From OLB4 sp002050165 (lineage in GTDB: Bacteria; Bacteroidota; Ignavibacteria; Tepidaquicellales; Tepidaquicellaceae): a stretch of 64,000 nt of DNA. Position numbers and translations under genes: made by a program. The notes below the pieces were generated by a model. The model was not told where the DNA came from. It saw nothing but the letters and a program-made list of their open reading frames with translations, and did not search any database. The DNA is taken from contig SZPC01000005.1 of the NCBI GenBank assembly GCA_030263475.1, positions 1-64,000 on the forward strand. Direction: 5' to 3'. Positions 34,664 to 43,618 of the stretch are shown here, piece by piece (within the stretch, counting starts at the first letter, position 1; each line of letters opens with the position of its first letter).

Positions 34664-36466
34664 ATGACCCCAAATTCCAACATCAGAAATTTTTGTATTA
34701 TCGCCCACATAGACCACGGTAAATCCACATTAGCAGACAGGTTACTTGAATATACCAAGACCGTTGAATCAAGGGTTATGACAAAGCAAATCCTTGACAG
34801 CATGGATCTTGAGCAGGAAAGAGGTATTACGATTAAACTGCACGCAATTCAAATGAATTACAGGGCAAAAGACGGTAATGAATACATACTGAACCTAATT
34901 GACACTCCGGGTCACGTTGATTTCTCGTACGAGGTTTCGCGTTCTTTAGCAGCGTGCGAAGGTGCATTGCTCGTTGTTGATTCAACACAGGGAATTGAGG
35001 CACAAACAATCAGCAATCTGTATCTGGCGATCGAAAATGGTTTGGAAATAATACCCGTTTTAAACAAAATTGACCTTCCGAGTGCTATGATAGATGAAGT
35101 TACCTCACAGGTGCTCGAACTCATAGGTGGCGAAAAGGATCAGATTATCCCTGCAAGCGCGAAGACTGGAGTCGGTACCGAGGAAATTCTCGAAGCAATA
35201 GTAAAAAAAATCCCACCGGCACCGGTTAACACTGATAAACCGCTCCGCGCTATGATTTTCGATTCATCGTTCGATAACTATCGTGGTGTGGTGGTTCAGA
35301 TCAGAGTTGTTGAAGGCGAATTAAATGAAGGCGATAAAATAGAATTCTTTTCGAACAATAAAAGGTTCATTGCTGAAGAGGTCGGTGTATTGAAAATGCA
35401 AAGATTGAGAACGAAATCCCTAAGATCCGGAAATGTCGGCTATCTTATTGCGGGCATTAAAGATGTAAACGATTCACGTGTTGGTGATACCATCTTCAAC
35501 GCAAATAACCGGATTACTGAACCGCTCCCAGGCTACAAAGAGGTAAAACCGATGGTGTTTAGCGGAATTTACCCTGCTCAGAGCGAAGACTTTGAAAATC
35601 TCAGGGAATCCCTCTCAAAGCTCAAGTTAAACGATGCCGCACTTTCATTTACTCCGGAAAGTTCGGTTGCGCTCGGGTTTGGATTCAGATGCGGATTCCT
35701 GGGTATGCTCCACATGGAGATTGTACAGGAACGCCTTGAACGCGAATATGACCTTAATATTGTTACTACCGTTCCAAACGTTGAATATAAAGTTTACCTT
35801 TCCGACGGCGGCTTAGTTATAGTTGATAACCCGTCCGATATGCCCGAACCCGCGAGAATTCTCCGGATTGAAGAACCGTATATTAAAGCGCAGATAATCA
35901 CACCGACGGAATATATCGGTAATATTATGAAGCTGGCGCAGGAACGACGGGGAAACTACATTACAACACAATATATTGACACTAAACGGGTTGACCTGCA
36001 GTTTGAATTTCCATTAAGTGAAATTATCTTCGATTTCTATGATAAACTTAAATCAACTTCGCGGGGGTATGCTTCATTTGACTACGATTTTGTCGATTAC
36101 CGTGAATCAAAACTGGTTAAGCTCGACATATTGTTAAACGGCGATCCGGTTGATGCGCTCTCATCAATAGTTCACAAGGACAACGCTCACGATTGGGGAA
36201 AGAAACTGTGTTCAAAGCTAAGGCAACTTATTCCCCGACAAATGTTCGAAGTGGCAATTCAGGCGGCGATAGGGTCTAAGATAATTTCGCGCGAAACCAT
36301 CAGTGCAATCAGAAAAAACGTTACCGCTAAATGTTATGGCGGTGATATTACACGAAAACGAAAGTTGCTTGAAAAGCAAAAGGAGGGGAAAAAGCGGATG
36401 AAACAAGTTGGCGCGGTGGAAATTCCTCAGGAGGCTTTCCTCGCAGTTTTATCAATTGAAAAGTAA
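34664..36466 (+). CDS. lepA: Elongation factor 4 (LepA)
   Basis: This 600-residue translational GTPase has G1 AHIDHGKSTLADRLLE, switch II DTPGHVDFSYEVSRSL, G4 NKIDLPSA, and the LepA-specific C-terminal domain (CSKLRQLIPRQMFEVAIQAA, KNVTAKCYGGDITRKRKLLE). EF4 acts on stalled or mistranslocated ribosomes. Length and motifs are normal, including the catalytic His in DTPGH. The gene is followed after 10 bases by lepB, the classical lepA-lepB pairing. Confidence 0.97.
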   Translation: MTPNSNIRNFCIIAHIDHGKSTLADRLLEYTKTVESRVMTKQILDSMDLEQERGITIKLHAIQMNYRAKDGNEYILNLIDTPGHVDFSYEVSRSLAACEGALLVVDSTQGIEAQTISNLYLAIENGLEIIPVLNKIDLPSAMIDEVTSQVLELIGGEKDQIIPASAKTGVGTEEILEAIVKKIPPAPVNTDKPLRAMIFDSSFDNYRGVVVQIRVVEGELNEGDKIEFFSNNKRFIAEEVGVLKMQRLRTKSLRSGNVGYLIAGIKDVNDSRVGDTIFNANNRITEPLPGYKEVKPMVFSGIYPAQSEDFENLRESLSKLKLNDAALSFTPESSVALGFGFRCGFLGMLHMEIVQERLEREYDLNIVTTVPNVEYKVYLSDGGLVIVDNPSDMPEPARILRIEEPYIKAQIITPTEYIGNIMKLAQERRGNYITTQYIDTKRVDLQFEFPLSEIIFDFYDKLKSTSRGYASFDYDFVDYRESKLVKLDILLNGDPVDALSSIVHKDNAHDWGKKLCSKLRQLIPRQMFEVAIQAAIGSKIISRETISAIRKNVTAKCYGGDITRKRKLLEKQKEGKKRMKQVGAVEIPQEAFLAVLSIEK

Positions 36467-36476
36467 ATAAGAAAAT

Positions 36477-37433
36477 TTGTCTAAAGAAAAAAAAGATTCA
36501 ACGGGTACAAACACACTCGATAATTTGAAGAAAAAAATAAATCCCGAAAAGTCGGGTTCCGGTAAGGACAAAAAGAAATCAAAAATCAGGGAATACGCTG
36601 ACGCTTTAATCTATGCAGCAATTGTTGCGTTTTTAATCAAAGTTTTCCTCTTTGAAGCGTACCGGATCCCAACCGGTTCGATGGAAAACACTTTGCTGGT
36701 TGGCGATTTCCTGCTGGTTACAAAGTTCACCTATGGCGCTACCACACCGAGGAATATCCCGTTTACCAATATTAGAATTCCATATTTTAAGTTACCAGGA
36801 TTTAAAGACCCTGAACGGGGCGACGTAATAGTTTTTGATTTTCCGGGTAATCGAGATGAACTGGAATCGGAAGAAGTTATTAATTACATCAAGAGATGCG
36901 TAGGTCTTCCCGGGGATACGATTTACATTACCCAAAAAACTCTTCACGTAAATGGTAAAATTTTCCCAAATCCGCCGTACGCGAATATAATCGGCAACCC
37001 GTTACCCGAAAATATGCCGAATCCGAGAATCTTCCCGAAAAATTCCAAATGGAACGAAGATAACTACGGACCAATCCGGGTACCAAAAGCAGGTGATAAG
37101 ATTATAATTACACCTGAAAACTTTACCTCATGGGAATACTTCGTTATGAAAGAAGGGAACAAAATTGAACTAACTTCAGATAACCGGGTTACGGTAAATG
37201 GCGAACCGCTGCCGAATAACGAATACACTGTTCAAAGAGATTACCTTTTCATGATGGGAGATAACCGGGGGAATTCGCTTGATAGCCGTTTCTGGGGGTT
37301 CATGCCGGTTGAGAATGTTGTAGGTGAAGCCCTCGCAATTTACTGGTCGTGGGATCCAGCTATTCCGTTTTACGATATTTTCCGGCTCATCGGCTCGGTC
37401 AGATGGGACCGTGTAGGGAAACTTATCAATTAA
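36477..37433 (+). CDS. lepB: Signal peptidase I
   Basis: This 318-residue inner-membrane protease removes signal peptides from exported proteins. After a charged cytosolic N terminus there is one membrane helix (DALIYAAIVAFLIKVFLF). The catalytic Ser68 lies in RIPTGSMENTLLVGD and the general-base Lys139 in YIKRCVGLPGD. Box E is GDNRGNSLDSRFWGFMP. An insertion between boxes (about 150-230) makes it longer than minimal forms. The start is TTG at 36477, ten bases after lepA. Confidence 0.95.
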   Translation: MSKEKKDSTGTNTLDNLKKKINPEKSGSGKDKKKSKIREYADALIYAAIVAFLIKVFLFEAYRIPTGSMENTLLVGDFLLVTKFTYGATTPRNIPFTNIRIPYFKLPGFKDPERGDVIVFDFPGNRDELESEEVINYIKRCVGLPGDTIYITQKTLHVNGKIFPNPPYANIIGNPLPENMPNPRIFPKNSKWNEDNYGPIRVPKAGDKIIITPENFTSWEYFVMKEGNKIELTSDNRVTVNGEPLPNNEYTVQRDYLFMMGDNRGNSLDSRFWGFMPVENVVGEALAIYWSWDPAIPFYDIFRLIGSVRWDRVGKLIN

Positions 37434-37450
37434 CCAGCTTTTCAACATAA

Positions 37451-37485
37451 AAAAAAACTCCGGCAACTTGACCGGAGTTTTTTCT
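37451..37485. terminator. Terminator after lepB, shared with convergent gene
   Basis: ACTCCGG-CAACTTGA-CCGGAGT followed by TTTTT on the plus strand and preceded by an A-run, so the hairpin can act in both directions. It ends lepAB and may also insulate the convergent secreted-protein gene. Confidence 0.9.
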
Positions 37486-37564
37486 TTACGCTCGAATGTG
37501 TCATGTGATTTTCAATCTCATCGGGCGGTCAATCAACATTCCGGCAATGACATTCAACTAATTT

Positions 37565-40222
37565 TTACTTAACCAATAGCATCCTCTTCGTCAGTACGGT
37601 GTTTTTAGTAACCAACCTATAGAAATATGCCCCGGTCGAAAGGCTCGATGCATCGAAGCTGTATGTGTAATATCCCGGCGCTAAGTTCTCATTCACAATT
37701 GTTGATACTTCCCTGCCCGCTATATCAAAAACGTTTAGTTTAACCATCCCTTCAACCGGAACCTGAAAGTCAATTTGTGTAACCGGGTTAAACGGGTTAG
37801 GGTAATTCTGCAACAGCGCAAATACTTCCGGTGCACCAATCTCTACATTTATCACCGGCATGTTATCATCGCTCACGTTTCCATCGGTATCGTAACAAAT
37901 CAATCTATAATCATAAACTCCGACTGCAAGTCCCTTATCGGTAAAAGTGTAATTTCTCGGCGTTGTAACGTTACCTGCACCGGGTATGTTACCTATTGCC
38001 GACCAATCTTTTGAACCAGTGAGTTTCCGCTGAATTTCAAATCTGTCGTTGCCGGCTTCCCATTCGGTTTTCCAGTTCAGTTTAACATTATTTTTCTCCG
38101 GAACAGCAGTAAATTCAACTATTGAAACCGGCAGCGTTCCGTCTTCCGAACCGATTGTAAACTGGCTGAACCCCTGAAGACCGCTCGCAATCAAACGTAC
38201 AGGCAATCCAAGTTCATACTCGGTTATCGTGGACACGCAAACCCAATCAGCATTCTGGTCGGCGCGTTTCAGGATGTATAATCTGTCCGGATCTACAATT
38301 CCAAGCTGTGTCGAGATATCAATAATAACATCATAAGTCGCAGTTGAAACGTAATCATTCCCGGTGAATGCAATTTCCCAATACCGGTTTGCGACTACAT
38401 CCGGAGTAAATATAGCTCCGGAAAAAGTTGTAGAGGTAAGGTTAGTTGCAAAAGTGTTATTAATCGGATTTTCATCAACCCGTGATAGCACAAGCACTCC
38501 TTCGGATGCGTCGGGGCTAATTCCGAAATTACCATCCCGCTTACCGTGATTTTTATTTATCGGGGTTCCGCGACGTTGTTCTTTGTAATATGTAAGCGGG
38601 GTCACATTTATCATCGGGAAAGTAATAGTTTCCAATAAAGCATCAGGTTGAGATATGGTATTACCACCTAATCCCGGTCTGAGCGCGGTAAAGTTAATCT
38701 TTGCGCCGTCAGATTCGAGGTTACCATAAGTCCCTGCAGCGTTTACAGATATAAATGACAAATGGTCAGCATCGGTAATTTTAACATTATCAATCCATGC
38801 ATTGTTGCCGACTCCGGAAATCGCACTAAATGAAACAACAATCTTTTCTCCAGCATACGGCGTCAGATTTACAATCTCGTGCCTCCAATGATTTGCTGCC
38901 CCGGGTATAAATTCCGGATCCTGCGACGGTACTGTTCCGAGCGAGGGAATGGACGTCCAACCTTTGTCAAATATCGCAGGATTATAACTAATTCCCCCGT
39001 TGGTGGAAATTAACACCTGAACCACATCATTACCGGGTGATGTACTTTTAGTAGTGTAGGCAACATAAAACGCAAGCACCGGGTTTGTCATACCGGTTAA
39101 ATCTATTAAGGGTGACCTGAGCAGTTGCGTACCGTTGTTCCCGAAGAATGCGGATTTAAGCGATGTGTCAGATGGTGCGCCTGACGGGTCAGTTGCAATA
39201 TGAGTGCTCCAAAGGGATGCAGTACCGCTCGTTGTCCAAAGTGCCGGTGTTCTCCAGGATTCGAAAAATGGAAATGACGTTACCGGATCTGTTAATACTA
39301 CAGAAACAGTCGTACCGTTATTTAAACTGTCATCGTCATTCAGGATTTGTGAATAGACAGTGAGGTTACCGATTGCATCTTCGTTTGAAGAAAGTTGGTT
39401 AGCACCGTTAAATATTACCGAAACTGAATCGCCCGGAGATAAGGCTTGAACGACTGTTACCGGTCCGACAGGCGGTAGCGAATCGAATTGCATATAAACA
39501 TCTATATTGTTTACCGATTCATCACCGAGATTCTTCAGGTACACGGTTACATCTGAACCATTCCTGTCCAGAATCTGACCGTTCACCGGAGATGAAAATG
39601 AAGTAACAGCAACATCTCTGAACGGGTGTAACGGAATAACCGGAGGCTCGATAAGTGTTCCCGAAGCCATGTACTCATACCAGGGGTCTGTTGGAATATA
39701 CGACATAATAATCGTACTCACTCCCGGAGGTGAAGTTTTCCATTCAAGGTCGAGATTCCCTGACGGGTTTGTAATTCCCGTTACGTAAAATCTGCCGAGT
39801 TTGTGCAGATTATGAGTTGTATCAATCTTTGCAACACGTGAGTTAAACTGATTTTGCGTGGAAAATGCCAGACCTGACACATTTACAACGATAACGTTCT
39901 GAGATAAGGTATCGGTAGCAATATTGTAGTCGTAAGCATGAGTCCGCGTTCCGTTGGAATTTATGAAATATGTGGATTCTTCAACGTAACCGAAAGTTTC
40001 AGCAGTGAAGTTAGAGTCATTGAAAAAGAACACAATATCAGCGTCTCCAAAATAAAGTGGTTGCGCCGGGTCGGTCGCTCGAAAAAATATATCAAAGAAA
40101 ACTGTATCGCCGCTTACCGAATTGTTTCCGATTGATGCTTCGTACGGGACTTGCGACATTGAATTACCTGCTGATAAAAGCACGGTAATTATATATGCTA
40201 AAATTAATTTTATCGGTTTCAT
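37565..40222 (-). CDS. T9SS-exported multidomain surface protein
   Basis: The ATG at 40222 gives 885 residues and an immediate signal peptide (MKPIKLILAYIITVLLSAGN); a start at 40264 would add 14 residues before it. Modules are an N-terminal cohesin/CARDB-like region, a CARDB domain (DVTVYLKNLGDESVNNID) and a choice-of-anchor J/MAM-like sandwich (NNAWIDNVKITDADH). A domain ending SGLQGFSQFTIG and a fibronectin-like part (DRFEIQRKLTGSKDW) follow. The last 80 residues are a type IX sorting domain (LLQNYPNPFNPVTQIDFQVP, then STGAYFYRLVT). The central part is homologous to the protein at 26347-28881. It is probably exposed or released at the cell surface; ligand unknown. Confidence 0.82.
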   Translation of the reverse strand: MKPIKLILAYIITVLLSAGNSMSQVPYEASIGNNSVSGDTVFFDIFFRATDPAQPLYFGDADIVFFFNDSNFTAETFGYVEESTYFINSNGTRTHAYDYNIATDTLSQNVIVVNVSGLAFSTQNQFNSRVAKIDTTHNLHKLGRFYVTGITNPSGNLDLEWKTSPPGVSTIIMSYIPTDPWYEYMASGTLIEPPVIPLHPFRDVAVTSFSSPVNGQILDRNGSDVTVYLKNLGDESVNNIDVYMQFDSLPPVGPVTVVQALSPGDSVSVIFNGANQLSSNEDAIGNLTVYSQILNDDDSLNNGTTVSVVLTDPVTSFPFFESWRTPALWTTSGTASLWSTHIATDPSGAPSDTSLKSAFFGNNGTQLLRSPLIDLTGMTNPVLAFYVAYTTKSTSPGNDVVQVLISTNGGISYNPAIFDKGWTSIPSLGTVPSQDPEFIPGAANHWRHEIVNLTPYAGEKIVVSFSAISGVGNNAWIDNVKITDADHLSFISVNAAGTYGNLESDGAKINFTALRPGLGGNTISQPDALLETITFPMINVTPLTYYKEQRRGTPINKNHGKRDGNFGISPDASEGVLVLSRVDENPINNTFATNLTSTTFSGAIFTPDVVANRYWEIAFTGNDYVSTATYDVIIDISTQLGIVDPDRLYILKRADQNADWVCVSTITEYELGLPVRLIASGLQGFSQFTIGSEDGTLPVSIVEFTAVPEKNNVKLNWKTEWEAGNDRFEIQRKLTGSKDWSAIGNIPGAGNVTTPRNYTFTDKGLAVGVYDYRLICYDTDGNVSDDNMPVINVEIGAPEVFALLQNYPNPFNPVTQIDFQVPVEGMVKLNVFDIAGREVSTIVNENLAPGYYTYSFDASSLSTGAYFYRLVTKNTVLTKRMLLVK

Positions 40223-40654
40223 TTTATTTTGGTTTAGGGATTTATCAAATTGAAACACATTCAAAAGGATTTCCCCATATAGCTGTTTATCTCAACCGCT
40301 GCACAATTATAATCATTTTAAACACTCAGGAAAAACCAGAAAAAATATCGCCATTTTCGTATTTCCATGTTATTCGTCTCACACGGCTTTATATGGTTAT
40401 AACCTCTTGAAGCGTTTCATTAAATTAAAGAACAAACTTCCAGGCACCCGGTAATCATTACGGTTTTACAATAAATCTGTTCCTGTTATTCCAGATAATG
40501 CCCCGTCCTCTACACCTATTATTCCATCACCTGATACATCAATACGCTCAGTGCACAGTTAATTGCTATGGTATGTATTTTTAAGACCTGAAATGTAAGA
40601 TGAATTTCAATCCGGGTGGTTAATAGCTGATTGTCTATAATGGAAATGTAAACG
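40223..40654. other. 432-bp intergenic region between paaD and secreted-protein gene
   Basis: The region is AT-rich and holds the upstream sequence of the T9SS protein gene. No complete gene is visible. The only coding-like signal is a short dockerin-like reading near 40466-40558 on the minus strand, described separately. No clear promoter hexamers or terminator were recognised. Confidence 0.5.
40466..40558 (-). pseudogene. Possible dockerin/EF-hand remnant
   Basis: Between two stops the minus strand reads RIDVSGDGIIGVEDGALSGI plus a short tail ending in DLL. The DxSGDGxIxxxD pattern resembles the dockerin-like repeat of the secreted protein at 26347-28881. There is no plausible start and it is only 30 codons, so it could be the eroded 3' end of a lost surface-protein gene or chance. 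Confidence 0.3.
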
Positions 40655-41140
40655 TTACTGTACAGGTTTGAACTGTTCAAATGCCTGTTTGCAATCGTCG
40701 CAATAATGAATTGCTCTGCAAAGCGTAGGACCAAACGGAGTTTGAAGGCGGGTGTTTGTGCTGTTACAAATCGGGCACTCGACATTGGTAATTAGTTCAG
40801 GTTGAAACTTTCCGTTATTCAGTCTCGGGAGGGCGAACCGGGATTCTTTCAAAATCTTCCGCCCACTTTCAGCAATCATATCGGACGTCCACCTTTTTTC
40901 AAAGGTAACATCCACAATTACATTTTCAACTCCTAATTCTTCAACTTTGCGCCGTATTTCATCCCGCAAATAGTTGATTGCCGGACACCCTGCGAAGGTC
41001 GGTGTCATCTTTATTTTCACTTCTGAATCACTGACATCGACAGAGACAATTACGCCGAGATCAATCACTGACAACCGGGGGATTTCCGGGTCCATCACCT
41101 CGCAGAGCTTTTTCAATATTTGTTCCTTTGTAACGTTCAA
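40655..41140 (-). CDS. paaD: 1,2-phenylacetyl-CoA epoxidase, subunit PaaD
   Basis: From the TTG at 41140 the protein has 161 residues, close to E. coli PaaD; a longer frame into paaC adds an unrelated leader. The N-terminal DUF59/MIP18-like domain reads VMDPEIPRLSVIDLGVI and TPTFAGCPAINYLRDEI. The C-terminal zinc-ribbon-like part has CPICNSTNT and HYCDDCKQAFEQFKP. PaaD is thought to help assemble or mature the iron-sulfur part of the epoxidase system. It is coupled to paaC by near-overlap. Confidence 0.92.
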   Translation of the reverse strand: MNVTKEQILKKLCEVMDPEIPRLSVIDLGVIVSVDVSDSEVKIKMTPTFAGCPAINYLRDEIRRKVEELGVENVIVDVTFEKRWTSDMIAESGRKILKESRFALPRLNNGKFQPELITNVECPICNSTNTRLQTPFGPTLCRAIHYCDDCKQAFEQFKPVQ

Positions 41141-41141
41141 T

Positions 41142-41912
41142 TTACCATTCCGCGTCGGGATCAATTTTAAATACTTCCGACATTTCATCGAGCAACGGTT
41201 TAAGATAATCGGTATGTATTCCTTTTCTACCGCCAAACGCCGGTTGAATATTGTTCAGGTCAGGCAGTATGAGCCCCGCAGATTCGATTAGTGGAACGAC
41301 TTTTTCAATCCAACTCTGTCGAAGCAATTCCTCACCCGAATAAATCCCCGAATCACTGAGCAAGTTCTCACCGCTTAAAGTTTCAAACATTCCGAGCGCA
41401 AGCGGCAAACATTCGTCCAGCGCAGACTGCATAAGCCGGTAGCTCTCTTCATCCGCCTGGCTGAGTTGCTTTATCCAGGTATCAGCGTGAAGAACGTGAT
41501 ATATCATTTCACCTTTGAACTTTCTAACCGCCGATGCAAGCGGTTCGTAACTGGATCCGGAAAGCATCCCGTACCGGATAAACATTGCATGGTCAAAAAG
41601 AAAATGCCTCATGAGCGAAAAATTATACTCGCCAATAGGATATTCTACAAAATGACAACACCTGAACAAATTTTCGTCACGTGCGAATGCGTTTGTATCG
41701 GGTTCAGGTTCACCGAGTTCGTGAAGCATTTCAAAAAAATTCTGTGCATGCCCGATTTTATCCTGAGCCATGGACGAGAATGCAATATCTTCTTCAAGAA
41801 TCGGTCCCAAACCGGTCCACTCGGAATTACGGTGTCCGAGGATCAACTCGTCATCGGCTAACAGGTACAATAATTCTTTCAGCGCTTTGGTTTGTTCCTT
41901 GTTGAATTGCAT
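41142..41912 (-). CDS. paaC: 1,2-phenylacetyl-CoA epoxidase, subunit PaaC
   Basis: This 256-residue ferritin-like helical subunit supports PaaA structurally and lacks a full diiron site in the family. Recognisable segments are LLYLLADDELILGHRNSEW, EDIAFSSMAQDKIGHAQNFF and GEMIYHVLHADTWIKQL. It forms the PaaAC core heterodimer that epoxidises the ring of phenylacetyl-CoA. The ORF ends just before the paaD start and begins one base after the paaB stop. Confidence 0.93.
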   Translation of the reverse strand: MQFNKEQTKALKELLYLLADDELILGHRNSEWTGLGPILEEDIAFSSMAQDKIGHAQNFFEMLHELGEPEPDTNAFARDENLFRCCHFVEYPIGEYNFSLMRHFLFDHAMFIRYGMLSGSSYEPLASAVRKFKGEMIYHVLHADTWIKQLSQADEESYRLMQSALDECLPLALGMFETLSGENLLSDSGIYSGEELLRQSWIEKVVPLIESAGLILPDLNNIQPAFGGRKGIHTDYLKPLLDEMSEVFKIDPDAEW

Positions 41913-41913
41913 A

Positions 41914-42285
41914 TTACTTTTTACTTTTTTTAAATCTGTTTATTCTGTCCATAACCTTGTATCCACCGGCTTCCCTGTAAATTTTCTCGTCATTTCGTTC
42001 AAACATAATTTCATCTCCCGGTGCAGTAAATACATCCGCAGTTTTTACAACCCAAAGGCTGACAATTTTCGTCCTACGGCCAAATTGTTCTTTAGCGAGT
42101 ATATAAGCCATTTCCGGGTTTGGAGCGTGCAACGAGCCAACGTGCGAATGGTGTTGACCTTTTTTCACCTGTACAAATACTTCGAAAGTTTGCCAGTGAT
42201 CGAGCGGTTTAAGGTCAATAACGGGTTCCTTATTTTTTTCGATTTCAAGGCGGGTTATCCGCGGGTCAAGTGATCTGATTTTCAT
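41914..42285 (-). CDS. paaB: 1,2-phenylacetyl-CoA epoxidase, subunit PaaB
   Basis: This 123-residue protein has the PaaB pattern FEVFVQVKKGQHHSHVGSLH, then APNPEMAYILAKEQFGRR and LWVVKTADVF. PaaB bridges the catalytic PaaAC units and is needed for activity. It is somewhat longer than E. coli PaaB because of a charged N-terminal extension (KIRSLDPRITRLEIEKNKE). It lies between paaA and paaC in the usual order. Confidence 0.93.
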   Translation of the reverse strand: MKIRSLDPRITRLEIEKNKEPVIDLKPLDHWQTFEVFVQVKKGQHHSHVGSLHAPNPEMAYILAKEQFGRRTKIVSLWVVKTADVFTAPGDEIMFERNDEKIYREAGGYKVMDRINRFKKSKK

Positions 42286-42336
42286 AATTAAATATAAGGC
42301 AGATATTGATACTGCCCGTAAACCTGATTTAAGAGT

Positions 42337-43317
42337 TTAGCTGAGTGGAACAACGTATTGTTCGGAATTGCGAAGTAAAGCCCGCCTTACCCATGCGCCC
42401 TTTTCTTCAGCTTTCTTTCTGACTGCAAGACGCTCTTTATTGCACGGTCCGTCTCCGTTTATAACACGTTTAAATTCTTCCCAGTCGGGTTCAGTGTATT
42501 CCCATTTACACGTTTGTTCATTTTTTCTCAATGCGGGATCAGGGATTGTCAGACCAAGGTCGCGGATTTTCGGTACGTACATATCGAGAAATTTCTGCCG
42601 CATTTCGTCGTTCGATGCCATCTTCAACTTCCATTTCATCATTGTTTCGGTATGAACGGAGATTTTATCAGAAGGACCAAAGAAGTGCATAATCGGTTTC
42701 CACCATCTGTTCAGCGCACCCTGAACCATCTCTCTCTGCGTCCTGGTACCGGTTGCAAGGAAAACTACATTGTCGTGACCATATTTCAGGTGAAACGATT
42801 CTTCCTGGCAGATTCGTTCGAGCGCTCTGCAATATGGTCCGTAAGAGCCCTTCGAATTTGCCACCTGATTAATAATTGCGCCTGCATCAATCAGCCATGC
42901 AATGATTGCGGTATCAGCCCACGTTTCTGCTGGATAGTTAAACACGTTAGAATATTTGGATTTCCCGTTAATCAAATCGTTTATCATCATCTCCCGCGGT
43001 TTACCGAGAGTTTCAGCCGCACTATAAAGTAATTGTGCATGTCCGACTTCATCCTGCACTTTCGCCATCAGCGCGAGTTTCCGCCTGAACCCCGGCGCCC
43101 TCGTGATCCACGTTCCCTCCGGAAGTGCGCCGATTATCTCCGAATGAGCGTGCTGTTCTATCATCCTGATAAGTTGCTTCCTGTATTCGACCGGCATCCA
43201 GTCGGTTGGTTCAACCTTATCTCCTGCCGATATTCTCGTCTCAAATTCTTTAAGCTTTACGCTATCTTCAATTTCGCCCGAACCGTTTTCCTCGAAAATG
43301 TATCCGCCACCGTACAT
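42337..43317 (-). CDS. paaA: 1,2-phenylacetyl-CoA epoxidase, catalytic subunit PaaA
   Basis: This 326-residue diiron monooxygenase subunit has iron-ligand helices visible in MIEQHAHSEIIGALPEG and LALMAKVQDEVGHAQLLYSA (ExxH-type), and in ERICQEESFHLKYGHDNVVF. The conserved QGALNRWWKPIMHFFGPSD helix binds near the CoA site. It inserts one oxygen atom into phenylacetyl-CoA during aerobic-hybrid phenylacetate breakdown. It is the first gene of paaABCD. The reductase gene paaE and downstream paaGZJFHK genes are absent from the window. Confidence 0.96.
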   Translation of the reverse strand: MYGGGYIFEENGSGEIEDSVKLKEFETRISAGDKVEPTDWMPVEYRKQLIRMIEQHAHSEIIGALPEGTWITRAPGFRRKLALMAKVQDEVGHAQLLYSAAETLGKPREMMINDLINGKSKYSNVFNYPAETWADTAIIAWLIDAGAIINQVANSKGSYGPYCRALERICQEESFHLKYGHDNVVFLATGTRTQREMVQGALNRWWKPIMHFFGPSDKISVHTETMMKWKLKMASNDEMRQKFLDMYVPKIRDLGLTIPDPALRKNEQTCKWEYTEPDWEEFKRVINGDGPCNKERLAVRKKAEEKGAWVRRALLRNSEQYVVPLS

Positions 43318-43618
43318 ATTATTTTTTAATTTTTGATTTATATAGTTAACCCGTTAAATGGTAAAATAATTTCTATAAGTTAGTTGTTTGGATATAAAAT
43401 TTACATGATAAATTTACCGGAAATTCTAACCACTTAAAATCGTAAGTGAAATTTATTATTGATTGCATATTCACAAACTACTGCAACTAAATTAAGCTGT
43501 TTGAATTATTTTTCGGAAGGTTTGAGATGGGACATAAAATCGTAACAGAATCCAGAATAAAACATGCGGGTTTTTTTTTATTATGGAATTAAATATATTT
43601 ATGAAAACAAAAACAAAA

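Noticed and set aside
40519..40785. 88-codon minus-strand frame beginning inside paaD
   Set aside because: Mostly an out-of-frame reading of paaD with no motif; only the separate short dockerin-like reading is kept, at low confidence.
42514..43032. 172-codon plus-strand frame
   Set aside because: Antisense to paaA, which is clearly the coding strand.
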